A DNA stretch of 55,598 nt from CAUYUA01 sp963575675 (GCA_963575675.1 CAUYUA010000099.1:1-55598), one strand, 5' to 3'. Shown: positions 7,608 to 16,244, counted from the stretch's first letter. Notes: a model not told the origin generated them from the letters alone. Numbers and translations: made by a program.

Positions 7608-10322
7608 TTAGGATAGCTTCAGCCGAACTTCAACGACGCCCGGTTCATCGCAATTGTCTTGCCGCGAAAAGCCAAGGTCACGACACAAATTCAACATATT
7701 GGCGTTTTCACGTAAAACCTCGCCATAAATCTCACCGATGCCGCGCGCTTTGGCATGCTCGATGATCTTCCCCATCAGCAAATGCCCTAAACCATGTCGT
7801 TGGAAAGCGCTTTCCACTTCAATGGCGTATTCGGCGGTTTGATTGTCGGGATCAGCCGTGATGCGCACCGAACCGAACAGGTGTTCGCCAAGCAAACCAG
7901 GTTTGGTTCCCAACGCCACCAAACACATCTCGCGGTCATAGTCGATTTGCGTTAATCGAGCCGCAGCGACATGCGACAAACGCCTCATGGGAGCAAAAAA
8001 CCGCATCCGCAAATCTTCGGCGGTCATGTTCTCGATCAAAGCATGCAGAGCCGGCTCGTCTTCCGGACGAACGGGACGAATAAACAGTTCGGTTCCGTCG
8101 TTGAGACGGATTGTGTCTTCGAGGTGTTTGGGATAGGGCCGAATCGCCAAGCGAGCAGCGCCGTCGGAGACGGTTGGCGTCGTGACTCGGATACGGGCGT
8201 CAAGAGCGAGCACGCCTTCGTGGTCGGCGAACAAGGGGTTGATATCGAGTTCGGCGATTTCCGGGAAGTCGGTGATAAGCTGCGACACCTTGATCAGCGT
8301 GAGCTGCACAGCTTCGAGGTCGGCGGCCGGCCGATCGCGGTAGCCCTTCATCAGCTTGGAGACGCGCGTGCGCGAAATCAAATCCGACGCAAGATTCATA
8401 TTAAGCGGCGGCAAGGCGAGCGCTTTGTCGGCCACCACCTCGACGCTGACCCCGCCTTGACCGAACAGAATCACCGGGCCAAACAGGCGATCTTCAGAAA
8501 CGCCGATAATCAGCTCGTGAGCCTGGGATCGCGCGGCCATGCGCTGAACGGTGAAGCCCTCAATTCGGGCGTTGGGAGACGCGGCTCGGATGCGGTCGAG
8601 CATGCCGACGGCGGCTTCGCGGACTTGCTCGGACCCTTTAAGGCCGAGGATCACGCCGCCAACGTCCGATTTATGGATGATGTCGGGCGAAAGAATTTTC
8701 AGAGCAAGCATGCCGCCGATTTCACGGGCGGCGTCAGCGGCTTCTTCTGGACTGGTGACGCGCCGGGTCTCCACCACGGGAATGGCGTAAGCGGCAAGGA
8801 CTCTTTTGGCCTCGTATTCAGTAAGCCAAGCGCGTTTTTCGTCCAGAACGCTTTGAATGACGCTGCGGGCGGTGGGCTCATCGACGGTGAAGCGCTGAGA
8901 AACGGAGTTCGGAGTCTCCATCAGCAGGTCTTGGTTCCGCCGGAACTGGACCATATGCATAAAGGCGCGAACGGCGTCTCCTGGCGTATGGTAAGTCGGA
9001 ATGCGGTTCGCGCTGAATAGTTTCCGTGATTCGGCCGTGCTGCCCTCGCCAAGCCAACTGGTGAGCACCGGTGGCCGTTGCGAATGGGGAAGTTTGGTGA
9101 CGACTTCGACAACCGCCTGAGCCGCCCAAAAGCTGTCGCCAACGGCGGTGGGGCAATTGAGCACCAAAACGGCGTCTGTATTGGGGTCTTCCAGAACGTA
9201 ATTAAGTGAATCGGAGTAACGCTTTGCCGTGGCGTCGCCGATGATGTCGACCGGGTTGGCGTGAGACCACGTGGCGGGCAGAACCTTATTGAGCTTTTCA
9301 ATGGTCTCGGAAGTAAGAACGGAAAGTTGGCCGCCGTCATGGATCAGGCTGTCGGTCGCCAGAACCCCGACGCCGCCGCCGTTGGAGATGATCGCCAAGC
9401 TGCCGCTGTTGAGACGGCTGGCGCTGTGGGTGGAAACGCCCATAGCCAGCGTTTCGACGGCGTCGAACAGCTCGCTGAGTTCGGAGACGCGCAAGACGCC
9501 GGCGCGGCGAAACGCGGCGTCATAAACAGCGTCTGATCCGGCGAGAGCGCCTGTGTGGGAGCTTGCGGCCTTTGCGGCTTCTTCGCTACGCCCGGCCTTG
9601 ATCACGATCACCGGTTTTTGGCGAGCGGCGGCGCGAGCGGCCGACATGAATTTACGAGCGTGAGTAATGGCTTCAATATACAGCAAAATGGCGCGCACGT
9701 TGCCGTCGGCGGCAAGATAATCGATCAAGTCGCCGAAATCGACGTCGGCCTTGTCGCCGACCGAGATCAAGTGTGAGAAGCCGATGTTGCGGGCGTTAGC
9801 CCAGTCGACGATTGCCGTGACGACGGCGCCCGATTGAGCCACTAAAGCGACGTCGCCTTTTAGCGGGGCGGCGTGAATGAAACTGGCGTTGACGCCATGT
9901 CCGGGGACCATCAAGCCCAAGCAATTGGGGCCCAGAATGCGCAGCAAATGTGGGCGCGCGGCGTCGAGGAGCTTTTGTTGGAGCGCTTTGCCTTCTTCGC
10001 CGAACTCGCCGAATCCTGCGGTGATCACCACGGCGGCGCGAGTGCCGCGTTCGCCAAGTTCGGTAATTAAGCCGGGCACAGTTTCCGGAGGAGTGCAGAT
10101 AATCGCCAGCTCCGGCGTAATCGGTAAATCTGCGACGGATTTATAGGTTAGGACGCCTTCAATCGCGCGCTCGCGAGGATTCACCGGCATAATCGGGCCG
10201 TCAAATCCTGCGTTGAAGAGGTTGCGGGCCACCACTGCGCCGACGGAATGCGGCTTTCGGCTGGCTCCGATCAAGGCGATTGAGGTGGGTTTCAGAAGGT
10301 AATTCAGGTTGCGAACGGTCAT
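7608..10322 (-). CDS. ADP-forming acyl-CoA synthetase / GNAT acetyltransferase fusion (Pat-like)
   Basis: A 904-residue fusion of the PatZ/Pat type. Residues ~1-130 form a CoA-binding Rossmann domain (LIGASRKPHSVG) and ~130-460 the two succinyl-CoA-ligase-like domains. Residues ~495-715 form an ATP-grasp domain and ~735-900 a GNAT acetyltransferase with an acetyl-CoA-binding QRHGLGHLLM loop. Such proteins acetylate lysines, classically inhibiting acetyl-CoA synthetase. Many dedicated Pat enzymes lack the phosphorylated histidine of ADP-forming synthetases. Here SSHTGALAG (His near 256) is kept, so ligase activity may remain. ATG 10322 gives the usual N terminus; the GGTAG upstream is a weak ribosome site. 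A long antisense frame inside it is a shadow. Confidence 0.93.
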   Translation of the reverse strand: MTVRNLNYLLKPTSIALIGASRKPHSVGAVVARNLFNAGFDGPIMPVNPRERAIEGVLTYKSVADLPITPELAIICTPPETVPGLITELGERGTRAAVVITAGFGEFGEEGKALQQKLLDAARPHLLRILGPNCLGLMVPGHGVNASFIHAAPLKGDVALVAQSGAVVTAIVDWANARNIGFSHLISVGDKADVDFGDLIDYLAADGNVRAILLYIEAITHARKFMSAARAAARQKPVIVIKAGRSEEAAKAASSHTGALAGSDAVYDAAFRRAGVLRVSELSELFDAVETLAMGVSTHSASRLNSGSLAIISNGGGVGVLATDSLIHDGGQLSVLTSETIEKLNKVLPATWSHANPVDIIGDATAKRYSDSLNYVLEDPNTDAVLVLNCPTAVGDSFWAAQAVVEVVTKLPHSQRPPVLTSWLGEGSTAESRKLFSANRIPTYHTPGDAVRAFMHMVQFRRNQDLLMETPNSVSQRFTVDEPTARSVIQSVLDEKRAWLTEYEAKRVLAAYAIPVVETRRVTSPEEAADAAREIGGMLALKILSPDIIHKSDVGGVILGLKGSEQVREAAVGMLDRIRAASPNARIEGFTVQRMAARSQAHELIIGVSEDRLFGPVILFGQGGVSVEVVADKALALPPLNMNLASDLISRTRVSKLMKGYRDRPAADLEAVQLTLIKVSQLITDFPEIAELDINPLFADHEGVLALDARIRVTTPTVSDGAARLAIRPYPKHLEDTIRLNDGTELFIRPVRPEDEPALHALIENMTAEDLRMRFFAPMRRLSHVAAARLTQIDYDREMCLVALGTKPGLLGEHLFGSVRITADPDNQTAEYAIEVESAFQRHGLGHLLMGKIIEHAKARGIGEIYGEVLRENANMLNLCRDLGFSRQDNCDEPGVVEVRLKLS

Positions 10323-10467
10323 AATTATCTACCATTCAATCGTGTGAGGAAGCCTCGCAGGGGCGCGAGAACTTACTGCATTGTAAGGGTTGTTCCTTAT
10401 TTATACCACGGCCAATTTGCGGCGCCGCAAAAAAACGATGACAGCCGGATTGTCGACGCTATCCATC

Positions 10468-11454
10468 TTAAAGATCAAAACGAATCATCTGCGCCATAAC
10501 CACGACGCCAAATACAATCATGCCCAACGCAATGCCGATTAAAACATGACCTCGCGGATCCGTCAGAAGAGTCGAAATGTAATCAGGACTCAACACTTGA
10601 AGCAATCCAAACATCAAAAACGGAAGAGACCCTAATATCCAAGCGCTGGCCCGCGCCTCAGCAGACATCGCGCGAATTTTCAGTTTCAACTGCCTCCGTT
10701 TACGTAAAAGATCCGCCAAGTGCCCCAGAGTCTCGGCAAGATTACCTCCGGTTTCCTGTTGAATTGACATGGAGATCATTAAAAAACGGAACTCTGAGAC
10801 ATCCAGTCGTTTAGCGACATCGGCCATGCCCTCCTCAATTTTCCGCCCCATACGCACGGCGTCGGCAATTCGCGCAAACTCCACGCTGATCGGCGGTTTC
10901 ATTTCGCGACCAACCGCGCCGATTGATTCAATCGCCGGAAGCCCCGAACGAATTCCACGACAAATCAAATCAATCGCATCGGGAAATTGCTCCAAAAACA
11001 AATTGACGCGCCGTTGCGCCATCCACCCCACAACCATATGAGGAATTCCCATACCCGCCGCCACTCCGGCCCCAAGGCCCGCCAGAAATGGAGCGTCTGC
11101 AAATTGTACAGCAACTAAAATCACAACCAATCCGACGACAAAAGAGGCTATAACGTAATCTCCCAATGAAATTGCTCGCCCGGTGCGCGCCAAACGATCG
11201 CGCAAGAGCGCCGGTCTCGGTAGAAAGCGCCGCGCCAAGCGATCAAGAACCGGCATTCGACCTCCGAGTTCTTCACGCACAACCGTCGAACGCCCTCCAG
11301 AGCGCGCCGCGCGCGCCGCTTCACGATCCGCACCGACGCGCGCCAACCTCCGGCGAAAACGCCGATCGGCGTCTCCTCCTGGTGAGAGCGCTAAAAACGC
11401 GAACGCCAGCGTCAGCGCCCCGCCTCCCAGCAATATCCAAATCTCGGGCGGCAT
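10468..11454 (-). CDS. tadB: TadB-like type II/IV secretion F-family membrane protein
   Basis: Predicted inner-membrane platform protein for Flp/Tad pilus assembly. It has an N-terminal membrane helix, a basic cytoplasmic stretch and two hydrophobic segments around residues 100-150. The T2SSF cytoplasmic core (FPDAIDLICRGIRSGLP through EETGGNLAETL-like QQETGGNLAETLG) follows, with two C-terminal membrane helices. Length (328) and the FPDAIDL signature fit TadB rather than TadC. No tadA, tadC, rcpA or pilin gene is in the window, so it stands as an orphan here. Its start at ATG 11454 is the only sensible one. The GC-rich codon use contrasts with the AT-rich DNA upstream. Confidence 0.88.
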   Translation of the reverse strand: MPPEIWILLGGGALTLAFAFLALSPGGDADRRFRRRLARVGADREAARAARSGGRSTVVREELGGRMPVLDRLARRFLPRPALLRDRLARTGRAISLGDYVIASFVVGLVVILVAVQFADAPFLAGLGAGVAAGMGIPHMVVGWMAQRRVNLFLEQFPDAIDLICRGIRSGLPAIESIGAVGREMKPPISVEFARIADAVRMGRKIEEGMADVAKRLDVSEFRFLMISMSIQQETGGNLAETLGHLADLLRKRRQLKLKIRAMSAEARASAWILGSLPFLMFGLLQVLSPDYISTLLTDPRGHVLIGIALGMIVFGVVVMAQMIRFDL

Positions 11455-12066
11455 TATTCTTTACTCCTGAAATAAAAAAATACAGGCTTTGCCCTGATCA
11501 CAAATTCTGTTGCAAAATAAAAAAAAATCGCCACGACAAAATTCAATGGATATTACTTGTTTTACATGAATGCATCACAAGATGCGATCTCATTCCACAA
11601 GAAAATTATCAAGTCATCAGTTTTCTATGGCTAGGCTTGTAAAATCTTAACTCCACAAGCCCGGCCATTCAGGTTACTATTCCTATAAATAGGTTTTTTG
11701 TGTGATAACCAGAGTTGGTTTCACTTAACGATAATCAGAAACGCAACTCGAAATCAATGTAATTTTATGAGGGGACATAACAACGACATCAAAAAAATTC
11801 GAAATACGATTACCCAGAAAAAATCTATTGACACACACTCTTTATAAATCACATTATTATTAGCGAATGAAAGATTACATGTTGTCTTTTTGGCAGTAAG
11901 CTGTGCTCTTCGTGATCCTGAACCAGCCGATCCCTTGAAGCTTAAACATTATAGAGTTACCCCCCCTGGCAGTAAGCTGCGCTCCTCGTGATCCTGAGCC
12001 AGCCGATCCCTTTTTTAGGGGGGGGGATACTTTTGATACAACCGCATAATCAAACAATAGGGAGCA
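11455..12066. other. AT-rich intergenic stretch
   Basis: 612 bases between tadB and the NYN gene without a believable ORF. It is much more AT-rich than its surroundings and contains A/T runs and a possible promoter (TTGACA at about 11829). A pair of 46-base direct repeats is described separately. C- and G-runs flank the second repeat. Confidence 0.7.
11891..12012. repeat. Pair of 46-bp direct repeats
   Basis: Two copies, 11891-11936 and 11967-12012, start with TGGCAGTAAGCTG and end with CAGCCGATCCCTT. They differ at three positions and are spaced 76 bases apart. They lie 55-180 bases upstream of the NYN gene and could be regulator sites, recombination footprints or remains of a small element. 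Confidence 0.85.
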
Positions 12067-12810
12067 ATGATGAAGGTGGCTATCCTTATTGACGGCGGCT
12101 ACTTTCTAAAGAAGTATGGCCCTAAACAACTCAAGCAGGAGAATAATAAATCAGAGTATATTGATAGCGCGGCAGAAGACACCAACAATACAGTAAAATA
12201 TTTGATCGAACACCATCTTAATAAAATCAATAAAAATTATTGCCTTTTTTCTGTAGAAAACCAAAATGCTCTTCTTTATAGATGCTTCTACTATGACGCC
12301 ACGCCGTACCCCAAAAAAGGACATTCTCCAATCGAAAAAAAAGCCATAGATTTTTCAAAAACTGTACACGCCAAATTTCGACTAGCGTTCTTTGACCGCC
12401 TCCAACGCAATCCGAATTTTGCTGTCCGCCTTGGAGAAGTCAAATTAGAGCACTCAGGGCGCCTTTGGGTGCTAAAAGAAGAAGCACAAAAAGATATTTT
12501 AAACAAAACTCGTCAGGTTACGGACCTCAAAGATGATGATTTTGCACCCGGTTTTCGACAAAAGGCCGTAGATATGCGAATCGGCATAGATATCGCCTCA
12601 ATCGCATTAAAAAAACAAGCAGATATTATAGTTCTTGTTACCGGAGACAGTGATTTCGTTCCTGCCGCCAAGCTCGCGCGAACAGAAGGTGTTCGTTTTA
12701 TTATTGATTCTTTAGGACAAAAAGTTGATAATACATTATTAGAGCATATTGATGATCTATGGCATGGGCTTGGCGCCAACAAGCCGGACGCCAACAAGCC
12801 GAACGATTGA
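12067..12810 (+). CDS. NYN-domain (LabA/DUF88, PIN-like) putative nuclease
   Basis: Predicted soluble metal-dependent nuclease-fold protein of 247 residues. The NYN fold shows as an N-terminal strand with the acidic residue in AILIDGGYFLKK, a central acidic helix, and the C-terminal block VLVTGDSDFVPAAKLARTEG followed by VRFIIDSLG. GDSDF carries the conserved metal-binding aspartates. Members act in RNA processing and some accompany defence islands; substrate is unknown here. GGAG at 12061-12064 suits ATG 12070 slightly better than ATG 12067. Base composition is AT-rich and unlike its neighbours, suggesting acquisition by transfer. The C terminus is a tandem ANKPDANKPND whose DNA also forms one arm of an inverted repeat with the downstream flank. 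Confidence 0.85.
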   Translation: MMKVAILIDGGYFLKKYGPKQLKQENNKSEYIDSAAEDTNNTVKYLIEHHLNKINKNYCLFSVENQNALLYRCFYYDATPYPKKGHSPIEKKAIDFSKTVHAKFRLAFFDRLQRNPNFAVRLGEVKLEHSGRLWVLKEEAQKDILNKTRQVTDLKDDDFAPGFRQKAVDMRIGIDIASIALKKQADIIVLVTGDSDFVPAAKLARTEGVRFIIDSLGQKVDNTLLEHIDDLWHGLGANKPDANKPND

Positions 12811-12870
12811 CTCACGAGTTTCGATTTGCATAAAAATCAAAGATTACACATTAATCGTTCGGCTTGTTGG
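12791..12870. repeat. 18-bp inverted repeat spanning the NYN stop codon
   Basis: Arms 12791-12808 (CCAACAAGCCGAACGATT) and 12853-12870 are exact reverse complements separated by 44 bases. The left arm is the last coding sequence of the NYN gene. It may be a terminator-like stem or a boundary of an inserted segment. Confidence 0.88.
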
Positions 12871-12916
12871 TGTAAGACCTCATTAGTCCTATGAACTTTG
12901 ACGGCTCTGCCTACGA

Positions 12917-13459
12917 TCACGGCGTTCTGCGTCCTCGAATCCCCAGAGGCAAAAAACCGTAATCTCGCAAACGACGACGCATCTCCACCGAATCCCAATC
13001 GACGACGCCTTCCAAACGCCCGATTTCTCGCCCCTCCGGGTCGATCAACAAAGTAGTCGGCAAGCCGCTCACAGCAAGAGACGCCATCACGCCACCCGTT
13101 GCATCCAGATAAACCGGCAGACGCGACACCCCCAACTCACGTAGAAATAAAGCAACTCCAGCCGATTCCCCCCGATCCACAGACAACGCCGCCACTTGCC
13201 CGCCATTCGCCAACAAAGATTCATGCAAACGCTCCAATGAGGGCAGCTCTCGAACACACGGCGCGCACCACGTCGCCCACAGATTCAACACCAAGGCTCG
13301 ACCTCGGAAATCTCGCAGATCCACCCGCCCGCCGCCCGCATCCACAAATGAGACGTCCGGCGTCCCAAAAGTTTCTTCCGCTCGCGCCGTCTCAAAAGCG
13401 CCAAGCGCGACGATCATCACGCCGGCTCGAAAAATTCGCGTGGCCGCGAGCCCGATCAT
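12917..13459 (-). CDS. TlpA/ResA-type thioredoxin-like protein
   Basis: Predicted periplasmic thiol-disulfide oxidoreductase of 180 residues. A signal peptide ends in ARA before EETF. The redox motif WCAPC sits in LWATWCAPCVRELP, and the cis-proline segment SGLPTTLLIDPEG follows. TlpA proteins reduce apo-cytochromes or copper centres; the partner is not visible. I choose ATG 13459 because AGAGGA stands nine bases upstream. The open frame continues far upstream, but that part is antisense to argH. The divergent tlpA/argH arrangement is the usual alphaproteobacterial one, with only 45 bases between the starts, so promoters must overlap. Confidence 0.93.
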   Translation of the reverse strand: MIGLAATRIFRAGVMIVALGAFETARAEETFGTPDVSFVDAGGGRVDLRDFRGRALVLNLWATWCAPCVRELPSLERLHESLLANGGQVAALSVDRGESAGVALFLRELGVSRLPVYLDATGGVMASLAVSGLPTTLLIDPEGREIGRLEGVVDWDSVEMRRRLRDYGFLPLGIRGRRTP

Positions 13460-13504
13460 TTCGTATGTTCCTCTCATTCTTGCCCTGATCCTTGGTTTTT
13501 CAAC

Positions 13505-14926
13505 ATGACCGCAGAATCCGACAATACCCGCTCCGTTGCCGCCAACCAACTCTGGGGTGGTCGCTTCGCTGCCGGTCCCGCCGCCATCATGCAAAAGATT
13601 AACGCCTCCATCGGCTTCGATCGTCGATTGGCGGCGCAAGACATCGCGGGTTCCAAAGCACACGCCACGATGCTCGCCGCGCAGGGAATTATCGCCGTGG
13701 AAGACGCCGTCGCCATTCGCAACGGACTCGACCAAATCGCCCAGGAAATCCTCGACGACCAATTCCTCTTCCGCGAAGCGCTGGAAGACATCCATATGAA
13801 CGTCGAGGCGCGTTTGGCCGAGCTTATCGGAGCGCCCGCCGGACGACTTCATACAGCGCGTTCGCGCAACGACCAAGTCGCCACCGACTTTCGCCTGTGG
13901 GTCCGTGACGCGCTCGACCGGCTCGACGCCGGGTTACGCGATTTACAAGAAGCTCTGATCGTTCAAGCAGAGCGCTCCGCTGATGGTATTATGCCGGGAT
14001 TCACACATCTGCAACCTGCGCAGCCGGTGACGTTCGGTCATCATCTTTTGGCCTACGTTGAAATGTTCGGCCGAGATCGTGGCCGCGCACGCGATGCTCG
14101 GACGCGGTTGAACGAATGTCCTCTAGGTTCGGCGGCGCTGGCGGGCACGCCATTTCCAATAGATCGAGATAATACAGCGGCGGCTTTGGGATTTGACCGC
14201 CCGACCGCGAATTCTCTTGATGCGGTGTCCGACCGTGATTTCGCTTTAGAGTATTTGTCTACGGCGGCGATTTGCGCAACTCACCTTTCGCGCATGGCCG
14301 AAGAGATTGTTCTGTGGTGTTCGGATCAGTTTCGGTTCGTCAAACTGACGGACGCTTTCACGACGGGCAGCTCGATCATGCCGCAAAAGCGCAATCCCGA
14401 CGCCGCCGAGTTGGTTCGCGCCAAAGCAGGACGAGTGATCGGCGCATTAACGGGGCTGCTGATCGTTATGAAAGGTTTGCCTCTGACCTACTCGAAGGAT
14501 ATGCAGGAAGACAAAGAGCCCGTGTTCGAGACCGATGACACGCTTGCGTTATGTTTATCGGCGACTGCCGGAATGATTCGCGACTTGACGCCAAATTTTG
14601 ATCGCATGCGTCAAGCCGCCGAGCGTGGTTTCTTGACGGCCACGGATTTAGCGGATTGGCTGGTTCGAGTTTTGGGCATACCGTTTCGTGAGGCGCATCA
14701 CGTTACGGGGCGTTTGGTGCGTCTTGCCGAGCAGCGCTCATGTGGTTTGGCGGATTTGGATTTGACGACAATGCAAGAGATCGAGTCTCGAATTACGTCG
14801 GATGTGTATAAAGTCCTGACGATTGAAGCTTCGGCGGCCAGTCGAATGAGTTATGGCGGCACGGCTCCGGAACGAGTGCGTGAAGCGATTGTCGCTGCGC
14901 GGCGTCGTTTTTTAGCGCAAATCTAA
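13505..14926 (+). CDS. argH: Argininosuccinate lyase
   Basis: Splits argininosuccinate into arginine and fumarate, the last step of arginine synthesis. It is cytoplasmic and acts as a tetramer. The 473 residues match the family. The N-terminal LWGGRF block, the HTARSRNDQV motif, the TFGHHLLAY segment and the fumarase-superfamily signature GSSIMPQKRNPD with the catalytic serine loop are all present. ATG 13505 is right after the tlpA divergent start region. In relatives argH is followed by an LptM gene and lysA. Here the gene ends at a family B repeat and faces a convergent gene, while lptM-lysA lie at 3.3-5.5 kb on the other strand. Confidence 0.97.
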   Translation: MTAESDNTRSVAANQLWGGRFAAGPAAIMQKINASIGFDRRLAAQDIAGSKAHATMLAAQGIIAVEDAVAIRNGLDQIAQEILDDQFLFREALEDIHMNVEARLAELIGAPAGRLHTARSRNDQVATDFRLWVRDALDRLDAGLRDLQEALIVQAERSADGIMPGFTHLQPAQPVTFGHHLLAYVEMFGRDRGRARDARTRLNECPLGSAALAGTPFPIDRDNTAAALGFDRPTANSLDAVSDRDFALEYLSTAAICATHLSRMAEEIVLWCSDQFRFVKLTDAFTTGSSIMPQKRNPDAAELVRAKAGRVIGALTGLLIVMKGLPLTYSKDMQEDKEPVFETDDTLALCLSATAGMIRDLTPNFDRMRQAAERGFLTATDLADWLVRVLGIPFREAHHVTGRLVRLAEQRSCGLADLDLTTMQEIESRITSDVYKVLTIEASAASRMSYGGTAPERVREAIVAARRRFLAQI

Positions 14927-14946
14927 AAATCTAAAAGCAAGAAATA

Positions 14947-15046
14947 AATTAAAAGGGTCCAGGGACTGTGTTCCTGGTCGTGGGGGATCATAAGGGGGGA
15001 GCGAAAGCCCCCCTTATTCGCGAAGCGATCCTCCCCTGAAATCGTT
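14947..15046 (+). repeat. Repeat family B, copy 4 (canonical)
   Basis: One of the best-preserved copies, nearly identical to 20065-20163. Hairpin 1 is CCAGG...CCTGG, hairpin 2 is AAGGGGGG / CCCCCCTT and hairpin 3 is TCGCGAAGCGA. It lies 20 bases after the argH stop and can serve as its terminator. Simple-sequence DNA starts just past its right end. Confidence 0.92.
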
Positions 15047-15067
15047 CAGAAAACAAATAAACAACAA

Positions 15068-15117
15068 ATAGATAGATAGATAGATGAATGGATGAATGGA
15101 TGAATGGATGAATGGAT
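15068..15117. repeat. Tandem simple repeats GATA then GATGAATG
   Basis: About four GATA units merge into about four GATGAATG (or GAATGGAT) units, directly on the right side of family B copy 4. Bases 15118-15287 hold only a C-rich stretch (15209-15233) and no gene. Confidence 0.9.
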
Positions 15118-15287
15118 TCTCAAAGGATAATAAAGAATAAATTTCAATCTCTATTTTAAATTTTGAAAAAATCCTCTCTCGGAGAGCCAATGTCGGGTGG
15201 ACCAGTCCCCCCGACCCCCCCCGCCAAGGGACACCCTTGGAACCCGCTTCTCTATAAATTTTCTTTACTTGTATTCCTACCGCATTC

Positions 15288-16244
15288 CTACCGTAACGTC
15301 TCATTATGCGCAATCATCTCTACCGCCAACTGCGCCGCCGCCAAATCCTCCAACGCCGTTCCAACCGATTTAAATAACGTCCTTTGTTCATAAAAACGCC
15401 GCCCAGACCGCTCTCCTCGCGTCAATTCATACAAATCCCCCGCTATATCCTCTTCCAACAACACCCCAGCCGCCATAGGCTGCACAATATCGCCAGCCAA
15501 CGCACAAGTTCCTTCGCGCGTATCCACGAACACTCGCGATAATTGAATCGCCTCGTCATCCGCCTCACGCATGTCCGGCATCACACCACCCACCAAATCT
15601 AAATGAACCCCCGCCGGCAACCACGCCCCCCGAATCAACGGCTCTTGTGAAGACGTCACACACGAAATCACATGAGCGCCCCGAACCGCTCCCTCTAAAT
15701 CCGTCGTTGCGCTCACCCGGAACCCAGCCCTCTTAAACCGCGCCGCCACCTTCTGCGCCTTTGCAAACGTGCGCCCCCAAACCAAAACATGCCGAATCGG
15801 CAAGCCCCCCGTCATCGCCTCAATCAGTCCAACCGCCAAACCTCCAGTCCCCACGACCAATAATCGCTCGGAATCCGGACGCGCCAAATAAGACGCCGCC
15901 AACGCCGAAGCCGCAGCAGCGCGACGCGCCACCAACGTCGAGCCGTCAATTGTCGCTCTTAAAACGCCGGTCTTGCCATCGAACAACAAATAACTCAGCA
16001 TCTTACGCGGCAAATCCGCCTGGAGATTGTCAGGAAAGAAAGTCGCGATCAAAACCCCAATCGCACGCCCAGTCTGCCACGCCGGAGCCAATGACAAAGA
16101 CGCTCCCGCCGCGCCATAAAGAGGGACTTCATATCGACACGGTTCAGGAATATCGCAACCACTGCGAAACGCTTGACGCAATCTCTCAACCAGCATTCGA
16201 AAATGCAAAACGGTCTTCAATTCCCCGCTGGAAATCACATACAT
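15288..16244 (-). CDS. Ornithine cyclodeaminase / mu-crystallin family protein
   Basis: A 318-residue NAD(P)-dependent protein of the OCD/mu-crystallin family. It keeps the N-terminal dimerisation part, the Rossmann nucleotide site VVGTGGLAVGLIEA, an arginine-rich substrate segment and the DLVGGVMPDMREADDE block. Family members are ornithine cyclodeaminases, ketimine (delta-1-pyrroline-2-carboxylate) reductases or alanine dehydrogenases; substrate cannot be decided here. ATG 16244 is fixed by an excellent AGGAGG nine bases upstream. The gene follows lapA by 48 bases in the same direction, so ihfB-lapA-ocd is an operon. In relatives this block often leads into trp genes, which lie 17 kb away here. 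Confidence 0.88.
   Translation of the reverse strand: MYVISSGELKTVLHFRMLVERLRQAFRSGCDIPEPCRYEVPLYGAAGASLSLAPAWQTGRAIGVLIATFFPDNLQADLPRKMLSYLLFDGKTGVLRATIDGSTLVARRAAAASALAASYLARPDSERLLVVGTGGLAVGLIEAMTGGLPIRHVLVWGRTFAKAQKVAARFKRAGFRVSATTDLEGAVRGAHVISCVTSSQEPLIRGAWLPAGVHLDLVGGVMPDMREADDEAIQLSRVFVDTREGTCALAGDIVQPMAAGVLLEEDIAGDLYELTRGERSGRRFYEQRTLFKSVGTALEDLAAAQLAVEMIAHNETLR

Noticed and set aside
7971..9020. 349-codon open frame on the plus strand
   Set aside because: It is fully antisense to the well-supported Pat-like gene; its length follows from GC-rich codon structure and its composition matches no protein family.
10412..10436. Palindrome TTTGCGGCGCCGCAAA as terminator of tadB
   Set aside because: On the tadB strand the T-run lies before the stem, not after it; function is unsupported.
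13460..13876. Extended N terminus of the TlpA-like protein
   Set aside because: The extra 139 codons lie antisense to argH; the signal peptide and AGAGGA site fix the start at 13459.
15068..15117. Possible CRISPR-like array
   Set aside because: The units are 4-8 bases with no spacers; this is a simple tandem repeat. No CRISPR array or cas gene was seen anywhere.
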